A stretch of 64,000 nucleotides of DNA from Streptococcus didelphis DSM 15616 (GCF_000380005.1 NZ_KB904195.1:46477-110476), one strand, 5' to 3'. Positions 10,501 to 19,854 are shown, counted from the stretch's first letter. Notes: generated by a model from the sequence alone, not told the origin. Made by a program: numbers and translations.

Positions 10501-12507
10501 GCTGATGGTAAATACCATTATGTTATTTCTTATTATCCAGATGTCATCGGGGCTAAGCGTCAAGAAATGACCTTTGAATTAATTATAGACCGAGAAAAGC
10601 CTCTTCTAACCAGCGCTAGCTATAATCCAAAGACTAAGGTCTTTAAGCCAGCAGCACTAATAGATCGTGGCCAATCAGGTGTTTTAAGAGACAGTGTCTT
10701 TTATTTGGAAATGAAAAATCACAAACCATACACCATTACCATCAATGATGGCTATAAATATGTTTCAGCTACAGACAATAAACAGTTTGTAGAAAGACAG
10801 GCTGATGGTTCCTTTATCTTACCTCTTGATAAGGCAGAGCTGGGAGAATTATATTATATGGTTGAAGATTTTGCAGGTAATGTTACCATTGCAAAATTAG
10901 GAAAACATTTGCCAAAAAATATTGGTCATAAAACCATTGAGTTTAGCTTAAAAGATGATAATTATAATATTTCAAATACTATAATTGCTAACTTGGTAAT
11001 GACTGCTAATGATTCAGGTCTAGTAAGTAATCAAGCTTCTCAAATGATTAGTAATCGCAATCAGCCAATAAGTCATCTTACTAGATTGGCTAAAGAAGCC
11101 TTTATTTCTCCAAATGAAGATGGGAATAAAGATTTTGTAGCCTTTAAAGGCTTGCCAAATAAGGTCTATAATGGTTTACAGATTACTGTTTATGCTAAAG
11201 AAGACTCACGAAGAAAGAGTCCTGTCTGGTCAAGTCAAGAAGGAGCAAATACCTCTGACATACAAACAAGTATGTGGACCGGTCTAGCAGCTAATGGTTT
11301 ATTGGCTAAGGCTGGACAGTATGTTTACCTAGTGTCTTATAAAGATGCTCAAGGTCATGCTCAAGAAGAGGCCTTTACTGTACACCTTGTCCATAAGAAA
11401 CCGATTATTACAAAAGCAAGCTTCCAAGAAGAAGGAGACTATGAACGGTTTAGACCAGCAAAAGAAAAAGCCATTAGTCAAGTTGATATTGTACATGAAG
11501 AGGTCTTCTATCTCCTAAAGAAAGATGGCCGTAAATATGATGTGACAATAGAAGGACGTCAGATTAAAGTTAGTGATAATAAGGTAGTCATTCCAAGAAA
11601 TGCTGATGGTTCTTATAGCCTTCCTAAAGTAGCAGGAGTTAGCCCAGCAGATTTCTACTATCTGGTAGAAGATAGGGCAGGAAATGTTTCTTATATTAGT
11701 CTGGAAAGTTTAAGAAGTATTGGTAAGAATCATGCAGTCTTGGACATAGCTTTAGACTATGAGATTATTGAAAAAATTCTTCCAACTAAATTTACCTATC
11801 TTGTGCGTAATCACGAAGGAAAAGTGCTTGAGACCCTAGATTATTACAATGGATTAACCTCCAGCCTGCTCTTACCATTTGGTAAGTACAGTATAGAATT
11901 AATGACCTATGATACCAATATAACTGAACTGATATCAGATAAAGTCGTAATGGTGGAGTTGGATGCTGAAAATAGCTTTAAGCATATTGACTTTAAGATG
12001 AAAAAGGCAGAGCCAGGTATGCTTAGGGTGCTATTTGATCAGATGCTCCCAGAAGGAAGCAAGGTCTTAATTAAAGCAGAAGATGGGCAAATCCTTACCT
12101 TAGATCAATCCCTCTATGTACCAAGCGCTTACGGGAAAATGGTCAAAGACGGTATTTATACAGTTGTCATTGAGCTGCCAGTAGGTTACCAAGTAGAAGG
12201 GTTGAGAACTGTAACCGTTCTACAAAATGATGTAACGGATTTAAATCTAAGCTTACGTAAAGATAAAGACAATTCCCCTCAAATTTCTCATGAGGATAAA
12301 GAAATAAGGTTAGAAAACAAGGTGAAAGATACAGAAAAAACGGTGAACTTGCAAACACAAGCGATTTCAACTCAAGGAGGACAAGGACAAACTCTTCCAG
12401 CAACTGGTGATGAGACTACTAAGGCTAGAAGCCTACTTTCTCTTCTCATCTTAGCTCTAACAGGCTTCCTTACTTTTAGCAAGAAAGAAAAAGTTAAGAA
12501 AAAATAA
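7549..12507 (+). CDS. Cell-envelope subtilisin (SpyCEP/PrtS/ScpC-like), sortase-anchored
   Basis: A 1652-residue surface protease. It starts with GTG, with AGGAGG at 7-nt spacing. The signal has the YSIRK-type motif FSLRKYKSG (residues 7-15). The subtilase catalytic residues are D138 (VIDTGID), H276 (SHGMHVTG), oxyanion N378 and S614 (GTSMAAPHIAG); a protease-associated insert lies between N378 and S614. Long Fn3-like repeats follow, then LPATG at 1616-1620, a hydrophobic segment and a KKEKVKKK tail for sortase anchoring. A basic segment before H276 ends in YRSQSASAS; Q241-S242 lies where SpyCEP (H279) is self-cleaved at Q244-S245. By family it could cut CXC chemokines or caseins; the substrate is unknown. 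It stands alone between two housekeeping operons. Confidence 0.9.
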   Translation: MEKKQRFSLRKYKSGIVSVLVGTVFLTGMKPVLADHKEVISSEVEASIETVVSQLPDSQPLLKEASTSGIDSSDVASVPSQGSDLAPAISKEATSETAQLSEQEREVPFNKETHDWLGTSGAWEKGYKGQGKVIAVIDTGIDAQHDAMRLSDVSLAKFKNSADIEAKKKEVGITYGSWVSDKIVFAHNYVENNDNIKEGSGLSDDLNDPSLDNLGLEDIEIDPDAMPQSIRRKRRSKYRSQSASASPNESILEFEDFGGIKIEWPQYNEESEYESHGMHVTGIAAANPLKASPTGQRILGVAPEAQVMFMRVFANNIMGTTEPLFIKAIEDAVALGADAINLSLGSANGSHLNGNAILKVAIEKARQAGVSVVVAGGNERVFGSDHDNPFASNPDYGLVGDPSTGRAPISVASMNHKMIAKRLMKVKGLENYWDLDQGKAIYTESTNYQKIKEKLGFDKEHDFVYLENINDQAHQTKDVKDKIVLIQNDRSKTYSQMIAQAHKLGAKALLIFNNIPGQANHTMELQEEGKTIPSAFISHEFGKAMSTLNGNGQGKLIFEESLSSARNQKDGTMNYFSNWGLSSDGYLKPDITAPGGDVYSTYNDNHYGSDTGTSMAAPHIAGASLLVKQYLEKVHPQIAKDKIADLVKNLLMSNARVHTNPKTQTTSSPRQQGAGLLNVDGAVTTGLYLTGKDKYGSITLGNVEDHITFEVTIHNISNEAKFLRYSTELLTDDVDETEQRFSLTSKSLKTYDGEIIELAAHSQKTITITLDTKTFAQDLSKQMPNGYYLEGFVRFVDSKDSNKNQVNIPFVGFRGEFENLAVAEESIYTLKAQGKHGFYFEESDLKDEIYVGKHFTGLVSIGSDTNVSVDTLSDNGLHTLGTFRNKDGKFILERNAQGNPVLAISPNGDNNQDFAAFKAVFLRKYHGLKASIYAVDDIAHQKALWTSPRALQGEKNFNSDIRFEKSTTLLETKFAGKALNGADLADGKYHYVISYYPDVIGAKRQEMTFELIIDREKPLLTSASYNPKTKVFKPAALIDRGQSGVLRDSVFYLEMKNHKPYTITINDGYKYVSATDNKQFVERQADGSFILPLDKAELGELYYMVEDFAGNVTIAKLGKHLPKNIGHKTIEFSLKDDNYNISNTIIANLVMTANDSGLVSNQASQMISNRNQPISHLTRLAKEAFISPNEDGNKDFVAFKGLPNKVYNGLQITVYAKEDSRRKSPVWSSQEGANTSDIQTSMWTGLAANGLLAKAGQYVYLVSYKDAQGHAQEEAFTVHLVHKKPIITKASFQEEGDYERFRPAKEKAISQVDIVHEEVFYLLKKDGRKYDVTIEGRQIKVSDNKVVIPRNADGSYSLPKVAGVSPADFYYLVEDRAGNVSYISLESLRSIGKNHAVLDIALDYEIIEKILPTKFTYLVRNHEGKVLETLDYYNGLTSSLLLPFGKYSIELMTYDTNITELISDKVVMVELDAENSFKHIDFKMKKAEPGMLRVLFDQMLPEGSKVLIKAEDGQILTLDQSLYVPSAYGKMVKDGIYTVVIELPVGYQVEGLRTVTVLQNDVTDLNLSLRKDKDNSPQISHEDKEIRLENKVKDTEKTVNLQTQAISTQGGQGQTLPATGDETTKARSLLSLLILALTGFLTFSKKEKVKKK

Positions 12508-12552
12508 TACTATGTCCTCTATCAATCTTAACCTCCACTAACCTATCAGGAG

Positions 12553-12582
12553 CCTAGGCGATTTGCCTAGGTTTCTCTGTTT
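12553..12582 (+). terminator. Terminator after the envelope protease
   Basis: Perfect stem CCTAGGC/GCCTAGG with loop GATTT, then TTTCTCTGTTTTTG. Confidence 0.8.
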
Positions 12583-12637
12583 TTGTAGAGGAGGTAGGTT
12601 ATCAAGCGCTCTAGTCTCATCAATAGTAAGAAAAAAT

Positions 12638-12666
12638 TTGAGTAGGAGTTATTTTTATGATAAAAT
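12638..12666 (+). promoter_or_regulatory. efp promoter
   Basis: TTGAGT (12638-12643), 17-nt spacer, TAAAAT (12661-12666). Leader of about 30 nt. Confidence 0.7.
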
Positions 12667-12701
12667 GAGATGATAAATATTTTAGTAAGAGGTAATAATA
12701 A

Positions 12702-13259
12702 ATGATTGAAGCAAGTAAGCTTAAAGCAGGTATGACTTTTGAATCAGAAGGCAAATTAATTCGCGTTATTGAAGCAAGTCACCATAAGCCAGGTAAAGGA
12801 AATACTATCATGCGTATGAAATTGCGTGATGTTCGTACTGGTTCTACATTTGATACAACTTATCGCCCAGATGAAAAATTTGAACAAGCTATCATTGAAA
12901 CAGTACCAGCTCAATTCCTTTATAAAATGGATGATACAGCTTACTTTATGAACACAGATACCTATGATCAATATGAAATTCCTGTTACTAATGTTGAACA
13001 AGAATTACTCTATATTCTTGAAAATTCTGATGTTAAAATCCAGTTTTATGGAAGTGAAGTAATCGGTGTTACTGTTCCTACAACTGTTGAATTAACTGTT
13101 ACTGAAACACAACCATCTATTAAAGGTGCTACTGTTACGGGTTCAGGTAAACCTGCCACACTTGAAACTGGACTTGTTGTCAATGTTCCAGACTTCATTG
13201 AAGTTGGTCAAAAACTAGTCATCAATACTGCCGAAGGTACTTACGTTTCTCGTGCCTAA
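12702..13259 (+). CDS. efp: Elongation factor P
   Basis: A 185-residue factor that binds between the P and E sites and rescues ribosomes stalled at polyproline stretches. Three beta-barrel domains are expected for this length. The loop KPGKG places the normally modified lysine at K32, as in Bacillus-type EF-P, so a modified K32 is possible; no modification gene is in this window. AAGAGG precedes the ATG. It heads efp - asp23-like - nusB, with a 42-nt gap to the next gene. Confidence is high because the whole length matches the family. Confidence 0.97.
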   Translation: MIEASKLKAGMTFESEGKLIRVIEASHHKPGKGNTIMRMKLRDVRTGSTFDTTYRPDEKFEQAIIETVPAQFLYKMDDTAYFMNTDTYDQYEIPVTNVEQELLYILENSDVKIQFYGSEVIGVTVPTTVELTVTETQPSIKGATVTGSGKPATLETGLVVNVPDFIEVGQKLVINTAEGTYVSRA

Positions 13260-13301
13260 CACATTTGTTAGTATGGGGCTTGAGAAAAGAAAGGAAATGC
13301 T

Positions 13302-13691
13302 ATGTTAAGTGAAAATATTGGTGAAATTGTTATTTCACCTCGTGTTCTTGAAGTTATTACAGGGATTGCCACAACACAGGTTGAAGGTGTCTATTCACTT
13401 CATAACAAAAAAATGTCAGATAGTTTCAATAAAGCCAGTCTTGGAAAAGGTGTTTATCTTCGTACTGAAGAAGATGGTAGTGTCAATGCAGATATCTATG
13501 TCTACTTACAATATGGCGTCAAGGTGCCAGCTGTCTCTGTAGCTATCCAAAAAATAGTTAAAGCAGCTGTTTATGATATGGCAGAAGTAACTATTTCATC
13601 TGTCAATATCCATGTAGAAGGTATTGTGCCTGAGAAAACACCAAAGCCTGACTTGAAATCACTTTTTGAAGAGGATTTCTTGAATGAGTAA
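13302..13691 (+). CDS. Asp23/Gls24 family envelope stress protein (YqhY-like)
   Basis: A 129-residue Asp23-family protein with the typical start [18 protein letters not shown] and repeated V-A-hydrophobic strands. Family members are small proteins tied to alkaline and envelope stress. The YqhY subgroup is encoded between efp or acc genes and nusB in Firmicutes, which fits here, and Bacillus YqhY has been linked to acetyl-CoA carboxylase control. AAAGGAAATGCT precedes the ATG. The end overlaps nusB by 8 nt, showing translational coupling. There is no signal or membrane segment. Confidence 0.85.
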   Translation: MLSENIGEIVISPRVLEVITGIATTQVEGVYSLHNKKMSDSFNKASLGKGVYLRTEEDGSVNADIYVYLQYGVKVPAVSVAIQKIVKAAVYDMAEVTISSVNIHVEGIVPEKTPKPDLKSLFEEDFLNE

Positions 13692-14130
13692 TAATTTCGA
13701 AAATTCAAGAAGAGACTTGAGAGAACGAGCCTTTCAAGCTTTATTTAATATGGAATTAGGTGGGGATTTTCTAGAAGCTTCTCAGTTTGCCTATGATTAT
13801 GATAAGGTTTTAGAGGAAGAACAGACCCTAGATATTCCAGCCTTCTTACTAAACTTAGTAAATGGTGTCAAAGATCATAAAGAAGAACTAGATCAATTGA
13901 TTACAGTAAACCTTAAAAAAGGTTGGTCCTTAGAACGTTTAACTCTAACGGATAAAACCATGCTTCGTTTAGGGTTGTATGAAATTAAGTATTTTGAAGA
14001 GACCCCTGATCGGGTAGCTTTAAATGAAATCATAGAAATAGCTAAAAAATATTCAGATGATACATCTGCAAAATTCATTAATGGCCTTTTAAGCCAATTT
14101 GTTCTTGATGAAAAAACAAAAAAAGATTGA
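13684..14130 (+). CDS. nusB: Transcription antitermination protein NusB
   Basis: A 148-residue RNA-binding protein. With NusE/S10 it binds boxA in rRNA leaders and supports processive antitermination. The N-terminal [16 protein letters not shown] helix and the C-terminal [15 protein letters not shown] and FINGLLS are NusB signatures. It overlaps the preceding Asp23-family gene and ends inside the base of a strong terminator. Length and motifs are normal for the family. Confidence 0.95.
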   Translation: MSNNFENSRRDLRERAFQALFNMELGGDFLEASQFAYDYDKVLEEEQTLDIPAFLLNLVNGVKDHKEELDQLITVNLKKGWSLERLTLTDKTMLRLGLYEIKYFEETPDRVALNEIIEIAKKYSDDTSAKFINGLLSQFVLDEKTKKD

Positions 14131-14165
14131 AGAAAACTGCTTGTTTTTCTTCAATCTTTTTCTTT
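14120..14165. terminator. Bidirectional terminator between nusB and scrR
   Basis: AAAGATTGAAGAAAA pairs with a TTTTCTTCAATCTTT arm across about 9 nt. T-runs on both strands serve the convergent genes. The nusB stop lies in the left arm. Confidence 0.85.
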
Positions 14166-14180
14166 ACTTTAAATAAGCTA

Positions 14181-15146
14181 CTAAATACTTGCCCCTGGTA
14201 AGAGTGTAATGGGCAGGATATAATCCTTGCTGGTTTTTTCTTTTTTAATTCTTTTTAGTAGTATATCAACAGTCAACTTGGCAATTTCTTCAATAGGTTG
14301 CTTAATTGTGGTTAACTGAGGAAAGTAGTTTTCTATAAAATGAGTTCCGTCATAGCCGATTAATTTTAAATCTTCAGGGATTTTTTTCTTTAGTTGTCCA
14401 GCAATTTTCATAATTAAAATAGCCGTTAAGTCATCAGATGCAAAAATACCATCAGGCTGATAGTTAGCCAGAATAGACTTGATTTCCATTTCCCGTCTAA
14501 TAGTGGATAGGTTGTTTGGTAGTTTGATAATATCAGCTTGTTTTTTTAATTGGTAAGAAAAGCCCAGTTGTCTTAATCCTGTTGGCGAATCTGAGTTATC
14601 ATTTCCTGTAATCATAATAATCTTTTGACAGTTGTCTTTTTGCAGAGTTTGAGCTGCTAGTTGCCCTCCTTGGAAATTATCAGAAGAAACGATTGGGATA
14701 TTAGGAGCTAGATTGCGATCAAAGGCTACAATAGGAGCTTCTACACGTTCATAGTCAGCAATGCCTAAGTTATGGCTGGAAGAAATAATCCCATCTACTT
14801 GATTAGCAGCTAACATTTCTAAGTATTCTTTTTCTTTTTTAGGGTCTCGTTCACTATTACAGATAATGGTCTTGTAGCCCTGTTTAAAAAGTTCAATCTC
14901 TAGATATTCAATCAGTTCAGCGTAGAAAATATTACTAATATTAGGAAAGATTAATCCAATTAGCTGGGCCGACTTGCCCTGTAGGCTCCGGGCTAGATTG
15001 TTAGGTTGATAGCCTAACTCTTGCATGGCTTTTTTAACCTTATCCACAGTTTTCTGGGACAGATAACCTTTTTTGTTAATAACCCTTGAAACAGTTGTTG
15101 GACTAACCCCTGCTAGTTCAGCAACATCTGTTAATTTAGCAACCAA
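14181..15146 (-). CDS. scrR: LacI-family sucrose operon repressor
   Basis: A 321-residue repressor. The N-terminal helix-turn-helix reads TDVAELAGVSPTTVSRVIN, followed by the hinge helix NNLARSLQG and a periplasmic-binding-like sensor domain. In streptococci ScrR responds to sucrose (or a derived sugar) and represses scrA and scrB. It follows scrB by 3 nt in the same direction, so repressor and hydrolase are one transcript. Operator-like LacI sites in the scrB-scrA gap support autogenous control. Confidence 0.92.
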   Translation of the reverse strand: MVAKLTDVAELAGVSPTTVSRVINKKGYLSQKTVDKVKKAMQELGYQPNNLARSLQGKSAQLIGLIFPNISNIFYAELIEYLEIELFKQGYKTIICNSERDPKKEKEYLEMLAANQVDGIISSSHNLGIADYERVEAPIVAFDRNLAPNIPIVSSDNFQGGQLAAQTLQKDNCQKIIMITGNDNSDSPTGLRQLGFSYQLKKQADIIKLPNNLSTIRREMEIKSILANYQPDGIFASDDLTAILIMKIAGQLKKKIPEDLKLIGYDGTHFIENYFPQLTTIKQPIEEIAKLTVDILLKRIKKEKTSKDYILPITLLPGASI

Positions 15147-15149
15147 ATC

Positions 15150-16589
15150 TCAATACCTCATTTCATAATAATAACCACTAACTTGGCCAGATACAAGGTC
15201 AATACCAGATTCACCATTTTGAGGAAAGAATCGGCTAGTTAAAACTTTTTGACCCTTATTGACAAAAATCTCAACAATTGATTGGTCTACATAGATATTT
15301 AGTGTAACACTTTCATTTGGAATTTGGCAAGTTCTCTTAGTTTCATACTGACTAGCATATTGAATGCCAGAGGCTCCTCTGTCTATTGTCAGAAGCCCTG
15401 CTTGGCTATCAATAGAGATTTGAAATCCCTTATGTTGATTATTAGCAAAAAGAATAATGTCAGCTTTTTCCTTACCACTTACAACTAACTCTAATTCATA
15501 GGAGTTACTGCTTTTAGTTCTAGTTTTGAATGCTTCTGCCTGCCCTCTTAAGTTTTTTAGACTTTCAACAGGATACTGATACAATTGCTTATCTTTTACT
15601 GTGAGTTTTTTAACTAAGCTAAGGGCTCCTTGGTAATCAAAGTGGTCAGTCGGGTAAGGGATATCTGGTAAGCCAATCCAAGATACTGCTAAGCTATCTC
15701 CTTTAGGAGTATTAAAGGCCTGTGTTGCATAAGCTTCAAAACCATAATCAAGATTCTGGATGGGAGAGCTGCCTATGAGCTTGCCTTTTTCTGGATCAAA
15801 GGATTGAAAAACTTGATAGACATTGGGGTAAATATTGTCATAGGCGAGTTGATCTTTAGATAAGCCCTGGGGACAATAAATAAGAACAGGTTTTTTGTCA
15901 ATAAAAACGAGGTTAGGGCATTCAATCATATATTCACTAGCAGGATGCTCAAAATCAAGGTCAGCTAGGAAAACCCATTTTTCAGGGTTCTTATGAGGGG
16001 CCTTGTATAATTTAATCTTTCCTTTTTCTTGCAGGTCCTGAGCCCCAACAAGGGCATAGAGTTGTCCTTGATAGTTAAAGAGTTGTGGATCTCTAAAATG
16101 CTCAGTGACATCACGTGGTTTTGGAATTAGGACCTGCTTGCATTTTTCAATATGACCTTCCTTATCCATCCAAGCACCTACTTGCAAAGGATGGCGCACC
16201 CATTCTTGGTCACGGACATTTCCAGTATAAAATAAGAATAATTTGTCATTAAAAGCATAGGCAGAACCAGAGTAGGCCCCATGGCTATCATGTGTATGGT
16301 CGGGAAGGAGTTTAATGCCAGTCTCTTTAAAATGGACCAAGTCATCTGATACAAGATGAACCCATTGCTTTAACCCATGTGCTGGACCGTAGGGCCAGTT
16401 TTGGTAAAAAAGATGGTACTGGCCATTAAAATAAGAAAAACCGTTGGGATCATTAAGTAGGCCTGTTTGAGGCTCGATATGAAAATGAGCATGCCAAGGA
16501 GAAGTAGCCATGTTTTCTTTGATTTGGGCTATATCTGTTTGCTTCCATTCCTTATAAGGTTTGTAGCGAATCTCTCTTGCTAGGTTCAT
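15150..16589 (-). CDS. scrB: Sucrose-6-phosphate hydrolase (GH32)
   Basis: A 479-residue cytoplasmic invertase-type enzyme that splits sucrose-6-phosphate from ScrA into glucose-6-phosphate and fructose. The GH32 signatures are present: HIEPQTGLLNDPNGF (nucleophile Asp in NDPNG), FRDPQLF (RDP) and ECPNLV (EC, acid/base Glu). A C-terminal beta-sandwich begins near residue 345. GAAGGAGG precedes the ATG at good spacing. It is divergent from scrA, with its own promoter and an operator in the shared gap. Confidence 0.96.
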   Translation of the reverse strand: MNLAREIRYKPYKEWKQTDIAQIKENMATSPWHAHFHIEPQTGLLNDPNGFSYFNGQYHLFYQNWPYGPAHGLKQWVHLVSDDLVHFKETGIKLLPDHTHDSHGAYSGSAYAFNDKLFLFYTGNVRDQEWVRHPLQVGAWMDKEGHIEKCKQVLIPKPRDVTEHFRDPQLFNYQGQLYALVGAQDLQEKGKIKLYKAPHKNPEKWVFLADLDFEHPASEYMIECPNLVFIDKKPVLIYCPQGLSKDQLAYDNIYPNVYQVFQSFDPEKGKLIGSSPIQNLDYGFEAYATQAFNTPKGDSLAVSWIGLPDIPYPTDHFDYQGALSLVKKLTVKDKQLYQYPVESLKNLRGQAEAFKTRTKSSNSYELELVVSGKEKADIILFANNQHKGFQISIDSQAGLLTIDRGASGIQYASQYETKRTCQIPNESVTLNIYVDQSIVEIFVNKGQKVLTSRFFPQNGESGIDLVSGQVSGYYYEMRY

Positions 16590-16623
16590 TAGAAACCTCC
16601 TTCAGCTTTCTTTATTCAATAAT

Positions 16624-16652
16624 ATATTAAACGTTTTCCTTTTATAAATCAA
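16624..16652 (-). promoter_or_regulatory. scrB promoter with embedded operator
   Basis: Minus-strand TTGATT (16647-16652), 17-nt spacer, TAATAT (16624-16629). The small palindrome AAACGTTT (16629-16636), of LacI-family half-site type, abuts the -10, so ScrR could block it. Confidence 0.65.
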
Positions 16653-16677
16653 TAATAAAAGTCTATTTTTGCAAATA

Positions 16678-16697
16678 TATGTCAAGCGCTTGACATA
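16678..16697. promoter_or_regulatory. ScrR operator, perfect 20-bp palindrome
   Basis: TATGTCAAGCGCTTGACATA is a perfect palindrome with the central CG typical of LacI-family operators. It contains the scrA -35 (TTGACA). Confidence 0.75.
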
Positions 16698-16717
16698 AAA
16701 ATCAAATATGCTAGAAT
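16690..16717 (+). promoter_or_regulatory. scrA promoter
   Basis: TTGACA (16690-16695), 16-nt spacer, TAGAAT (16712-16717) with an upstream TG making an extended -10. A second operator-like site, TGAAACGCTTTCG, lies at 16731-16743 in the transcribed leader. Confidence 0.75.
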
Positions 16718-16781
16718 GTAACTAATTAAGTGAAACGCTTTCGTAAAAAGTTTACTAATAAGGATAAAAGGAGTTACTGTT

Positions 16782-18719
16782 ATGGATTATAAAAAAGTAG
16801 CCCGCCAAGTGGCAGAAGCAGTTGGAAAAGATAATCTTCTTGCAGCTGCACATTGTGCGACTCGGCTTCGCCTGGTATTAAAAGATGATACAAAGGTTGA
16901 TCAAAAAGCATTAGATGATAACCCAGATCTTAAAGGCACTTTTAAGATGGATGGGCAATATCAGGTTATTATTGGTGCTGGAGATGTTAATTTTGTCTAT
17001 GACGAGCTGATTAAAGACACAGGATTATCAGAAGCTTCCACAGAGGAAGTAAAAGAGTTTGCTAGCAAGTCTAAGCCATTTAATCCGATTATGGCTTTAA
17101 TTAAATTACTATCTGATATTTTTGTACCAATTATTCCTGCCCTTGTTGCGGGTGGCTTATTGATGGCCTTGCGAAATTTCTTGACGGCTCCTGGTCTTTT
17201 TGGACCGAAATCCATTGAAGAGATTTATCCTGCTATCAAGGGTATTTCAGCAATGATTCAGCTTATGTCAGCTGCTCCATTTATGTTTTTACCTATTTTG
17301 GTTGGGATTTCAGCAGCAAAGCGTTTTAGGGCCAATCTCTTTTTGGGGGCTGTCATTGGTATGATTATGACAAGTCCAGATTTGGGTGGCCTAGCTAAAC
17401 ACTGGGATATTTTGGGCTACCAAGTCGCCCAGATAAATTATGCCTATCAGGTTATTCCAGTCTTAGTTGCAGTCTGGTGTTTGTCAATACTAGAAAAATT
17501 TTTCCATAAAAAATTACCCTCATCTGTTGATTTCACCTTTACTCCCTTATTATCAGTTATGATTACTGGTTTTTTAACCTTTACAGTGATTGGGCCAGTC
17601 ATGTTATTTGTTTCTAATGGGATTACAGCTGCCATTGTGTGGTTGTATCACACGACAGGTTTCTTGGGGATGGGTATTTTTGGAGGGACCTATTCTCTTA
17701 TTGTCATGACCGGGCTGCACCAGTCCTTCCCTGCTATCGAGACGCAGTTGCTGTCGGCATGGACAAATGGAGTGGGCTATGGGGATTTTATCTTTGTAGT
17801 GGCTTCTATGGCTAATGTGGCTCAAGGTGCTGCAACCTTTGCTATATGGTTCTTAACCAAAAATACTAAAACAAAGGGTCTTGCTTCTTCTGCTGGGCTT
17901 TCAGCTCTTCTTGGGATTACTGAGCCAGCCTTGTTTGGGGTTAATTTGAAATACCATTTTCCTTTCTTTTGTGCTCTAATCGGGTCAGGGCTTGCAGCTG
18001 CTTTGGCAGGGATGCTTAAGGTGGTAGCGGTATCGCTTGGTTCAGCAGGTTTTCTTGGCTTTCTTTCAATCAATGCCAAGTCGATTCCTTTTTATGCCTT
18101 ATGTGAACTGGTTAGTTTTGGAGCAGCATTTGCTATGACCTATTTCTATGGTAAAACAAGGGCCGCTGGGATTTTTGCAGCGGAAGCTCTAGCAGAACAA
18201 GCCTTGACAGAAAAAGCAAGAGAAACAGTCACTGTAAGGCCACTTGGATCTTCTTTTCAAACTGTAAAAGCGCAAACTATTTTAAGTCCTGTGGAGGGAA
18301 CTTATCTTGAGCTTTCACAGGTTAATGATCCTGTCTTTTCCTCTGGTGCTATGGGCGAAGGTTTTGCCTTAAAACCAACTTCTAATAAGGTATATGCTCC
18401 AGTTGATGGGCAGTTGGAGGTGGTTTTTGAAACAGGGCATGCCTATGCTTTGAAATCAAACCAAGGTGCTGAAATTCTTATCCATATCGGAATTGATACT
18501 GTATCTATGGCAGGTAATGGCTTTGAACCACTAGTGAAGGTAGGACAAAAGGTGACAAAAGGGCAACTTTTGGGAAGCTTTAGTAGAGAAAAGATTGCAG
18601 AGGCAGGGCTTGAAGATACTCTTATGCTGGTAGTGACCAATGCTTCTGACTATAAGCATTTTGATATATTAGCAAAAGGTTTGATTAAAGAAGAACAGGC
18701 CATCCTTGTTTTAAGCTAA
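16782..18719 (+). CDS. scrA: Sucrose-specific PTS enzyme IIBCA
   Basis: A 645-residue permease that imports sucrose and phosphorylates it to sucrose-6-phosphate. IIB is N-terminal, with the phosphorylated Cys at C25 ([10 protein letters not shown]). IIC spans about residues 105-460 with about ten hydrophobic segments and the [11 protein letters not shown] motif. IIA is C-terminal, with phospho-His H568 (LIHIGIDTV). A B-C-A fusion of this size is standard for streptococcal ScrA. AAAGGAG precedes the ATG. It is divergent from scrB/scrR and under the same operators. Trehalose-type PTS proteins are related, but the ScrB/ScrR context favours sucrose. Confidence 0.94.
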   Translation: MDYKKVARQVAEAVGKDNLLAAAHCATRLRLVLKDDTKVDQKALDDNPDLKGTFKMDGQYQVIIGAGDVNFVYDELIKDTGLSEASTEEVKEFASKSKPFNPIMALIKLLSDIFVPIIPALVAGGLLMALRNFLTAPGLFGPKSIEEIYPAIKGISAMIQLMSAAPFMFLPILVGISAAKRFRANLFLGAVIGMIMTSPDLGGLAKHWDILGYQVAQINYAYQVIPVLVAVWCLSILEKFFHKKLPSSVDFTFTPLLSVMITGFLTFTVIGPVMLFVSNGITAAIVWLYHTTGFLGMGIFGGTYSLIVMTGLHQSFPAIETQLLSAWTNGVGYGDFIFVVASMANVAQGAATFAIWFLTKNTKTKGLASSAGLSALLGITEPALFGVNLKYHFPFFCALIGSGLAAALAGMLKVVAVSLGSAGFLGFLSINAKSIPFYALCELVSFGAAFAMTYFYGKTRAAGIFAAEALAEQALTEKARETVTVRPLGSSFQTVKAQTILSPVEGTYLELSQVNDPVFSSGAMGEGFALKPTSNKVYAPVDGQLEVVFETGHAYALKSNQGAEILIHIGIDTVSMAGNGFEPLVKVGQKVTKGQLLGSFSREKIAEAGLEDTLMLVVTNASDYKHFDILAKGLIKEEQAILVLS

Positions 18720-18758
18720 GAAGGCCTTAAACTGATAAGATTCTAAATAGCAAGCTTT

Positions 18759-18793
18759 AAGAGAGGTGCAGATGAAGTCAGCTCTCTTTTTCC
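18759..18793 (+). terminator. Terminator after scrA
   Basis: AGAGAG...CTCTCT stem with TG/CA inside, followed by TTTTTCC. Confidence 0.65.
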
Positions 18794-18857
18794 TTTGGCA
18801 AATAGTCTCAGAAAAGAGAAGGAAGCTGGCTGACGCTTTTCAATTCAAACTTTAAAA

Positions 18858-18866
18858 TGCTATAAT
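18858..18866 (+). promoter_or_regulatory. manA extended -10 promoter
   Basis: TGCTATAAT (18858-18866). The -35 region (TTTCAA near 18838) is weak. Confidence 0.55.
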
Positions 18867-18903
18867 ATTAGCAGGAAAGTAAGCTAGTGAAAAGAGGAAT
18901 ATT

Positions 18904-19854
18904 ATGTCAGAACCATTTTTTCTAAAATCATCTATGCATGATAAAATCTGGGGTGGAACTAAGTTAAGAGAAGAATTTAATTATGAGATTCCCACTGAAA
19001 CAACAGGTGAATATTGGGCCATTTCAGCTCATCCCAATGGGGTTTCAACTCTTATAAATGGTCGCTACAAGGGGCAAACTTTGGATAAGTTATATAAAGA
19101 ACATCCAGAACTTTTTGGCCATCCTAAGCAAAAGGTTTTTCCTTTATTGACAAAAATCCTTGATGCCAATGACTGGCTTAGTGTCCAAGTTCATCCTGAT
19201 GATGCTTATGGTATGGAGTATGAGGGAGAATTAGGAAAGACAGAATGCTGGTATATTATCTCAGCTGAGCCGGGATCAGAAATTATTTATGGTCATAATG
19301 CTAAATCAAAAGAAGAACTAAAAGAAATGATTAGATCTGGTAACTGGGACGAGCTTTTGACACGTATTCCAGTTGAAGCTGGAGATTTTTTCTATGTACC
19401 AAGTGGCACCATGCATGCTATTGGTAAGGGAATCTTAATTTTAGAGACGCAGCAGTCCAGCGATACAACCTATCGTGTCTATGACTTTGATCGCAAGGAT
19501 GCAAATGGTCATTTACGAGATCTACATATCCAACAGTCAATTGATGTCCTAACTATTGGTAAACCTCAAAACAGTACGCCAGCAACCCTGGTATTAGATA
19601 ATCTAGTAACAAGTACTCTAGTCTCAAACCCTTTCTTTACAGTTTATAAATGGGTGACAAATGGCATAGTTTCCATGAAAGAGTCAGCTCCTTATTTATT
19701 AGTCAGTGTTTTAAAAGGTCATGGTCACTTATTTGTCGGTCAAGAGGCCTATGAGATTACAAAAGGGACGCATTTTATTCTTCCCAATGATGTCAAGGCC
19801 TGGACATTTGAAGGCCAGCTAGAAATGATAGTAAGTCATCCAAATGACCACTAG
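18904..19854 (+). CDS. manA: Mannose-6-phosphate isomerase, class I
   Basis: A 316-residue cytoplasmic zinc enzyme interconverting mannose-6-phosphate and fructose-6-phosphate. The zinc-ligand motifs are visible: VQVHPDD, KTECWYI and VPSGTMHAI, the last holding a His ligand. This short form without an insert is normal for Firmicutes. GAGGAAT precedes the ATG. It is monocistronic: its own promoter is upstream and a terminator separates it from secA. It lets mannose taken up by PTS enter glycolysis. Confidence 0.94.
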   Translation: MSEPFFLKSSMHDKIWGGTKLREEFNYEIPTETTGEYWAISAHPNGVSTLINGRYKGQTLDKLYKEHPELFGHPKQKVFPLLTKILDANDWLSVQVHPDDAYGMEYEGELGKTECWYIISAEPGSEIIYGHNAKSKEELKEMIRSGNWDELLTRIPVEAGDFFYVPSGTMHAIGKGILILETQQSSDTTYRVYDFDRKDANGHLRDLHIQQSIDVLTIGKPQNSTPATLVLDNLVTSTLVSNPFFTVYKWVTNGIVSMKESAPYLLVSVLKGHGHLFVGQEAYEITKGTHFILPNDVKAWTFEGQLEMIVSHPNDH

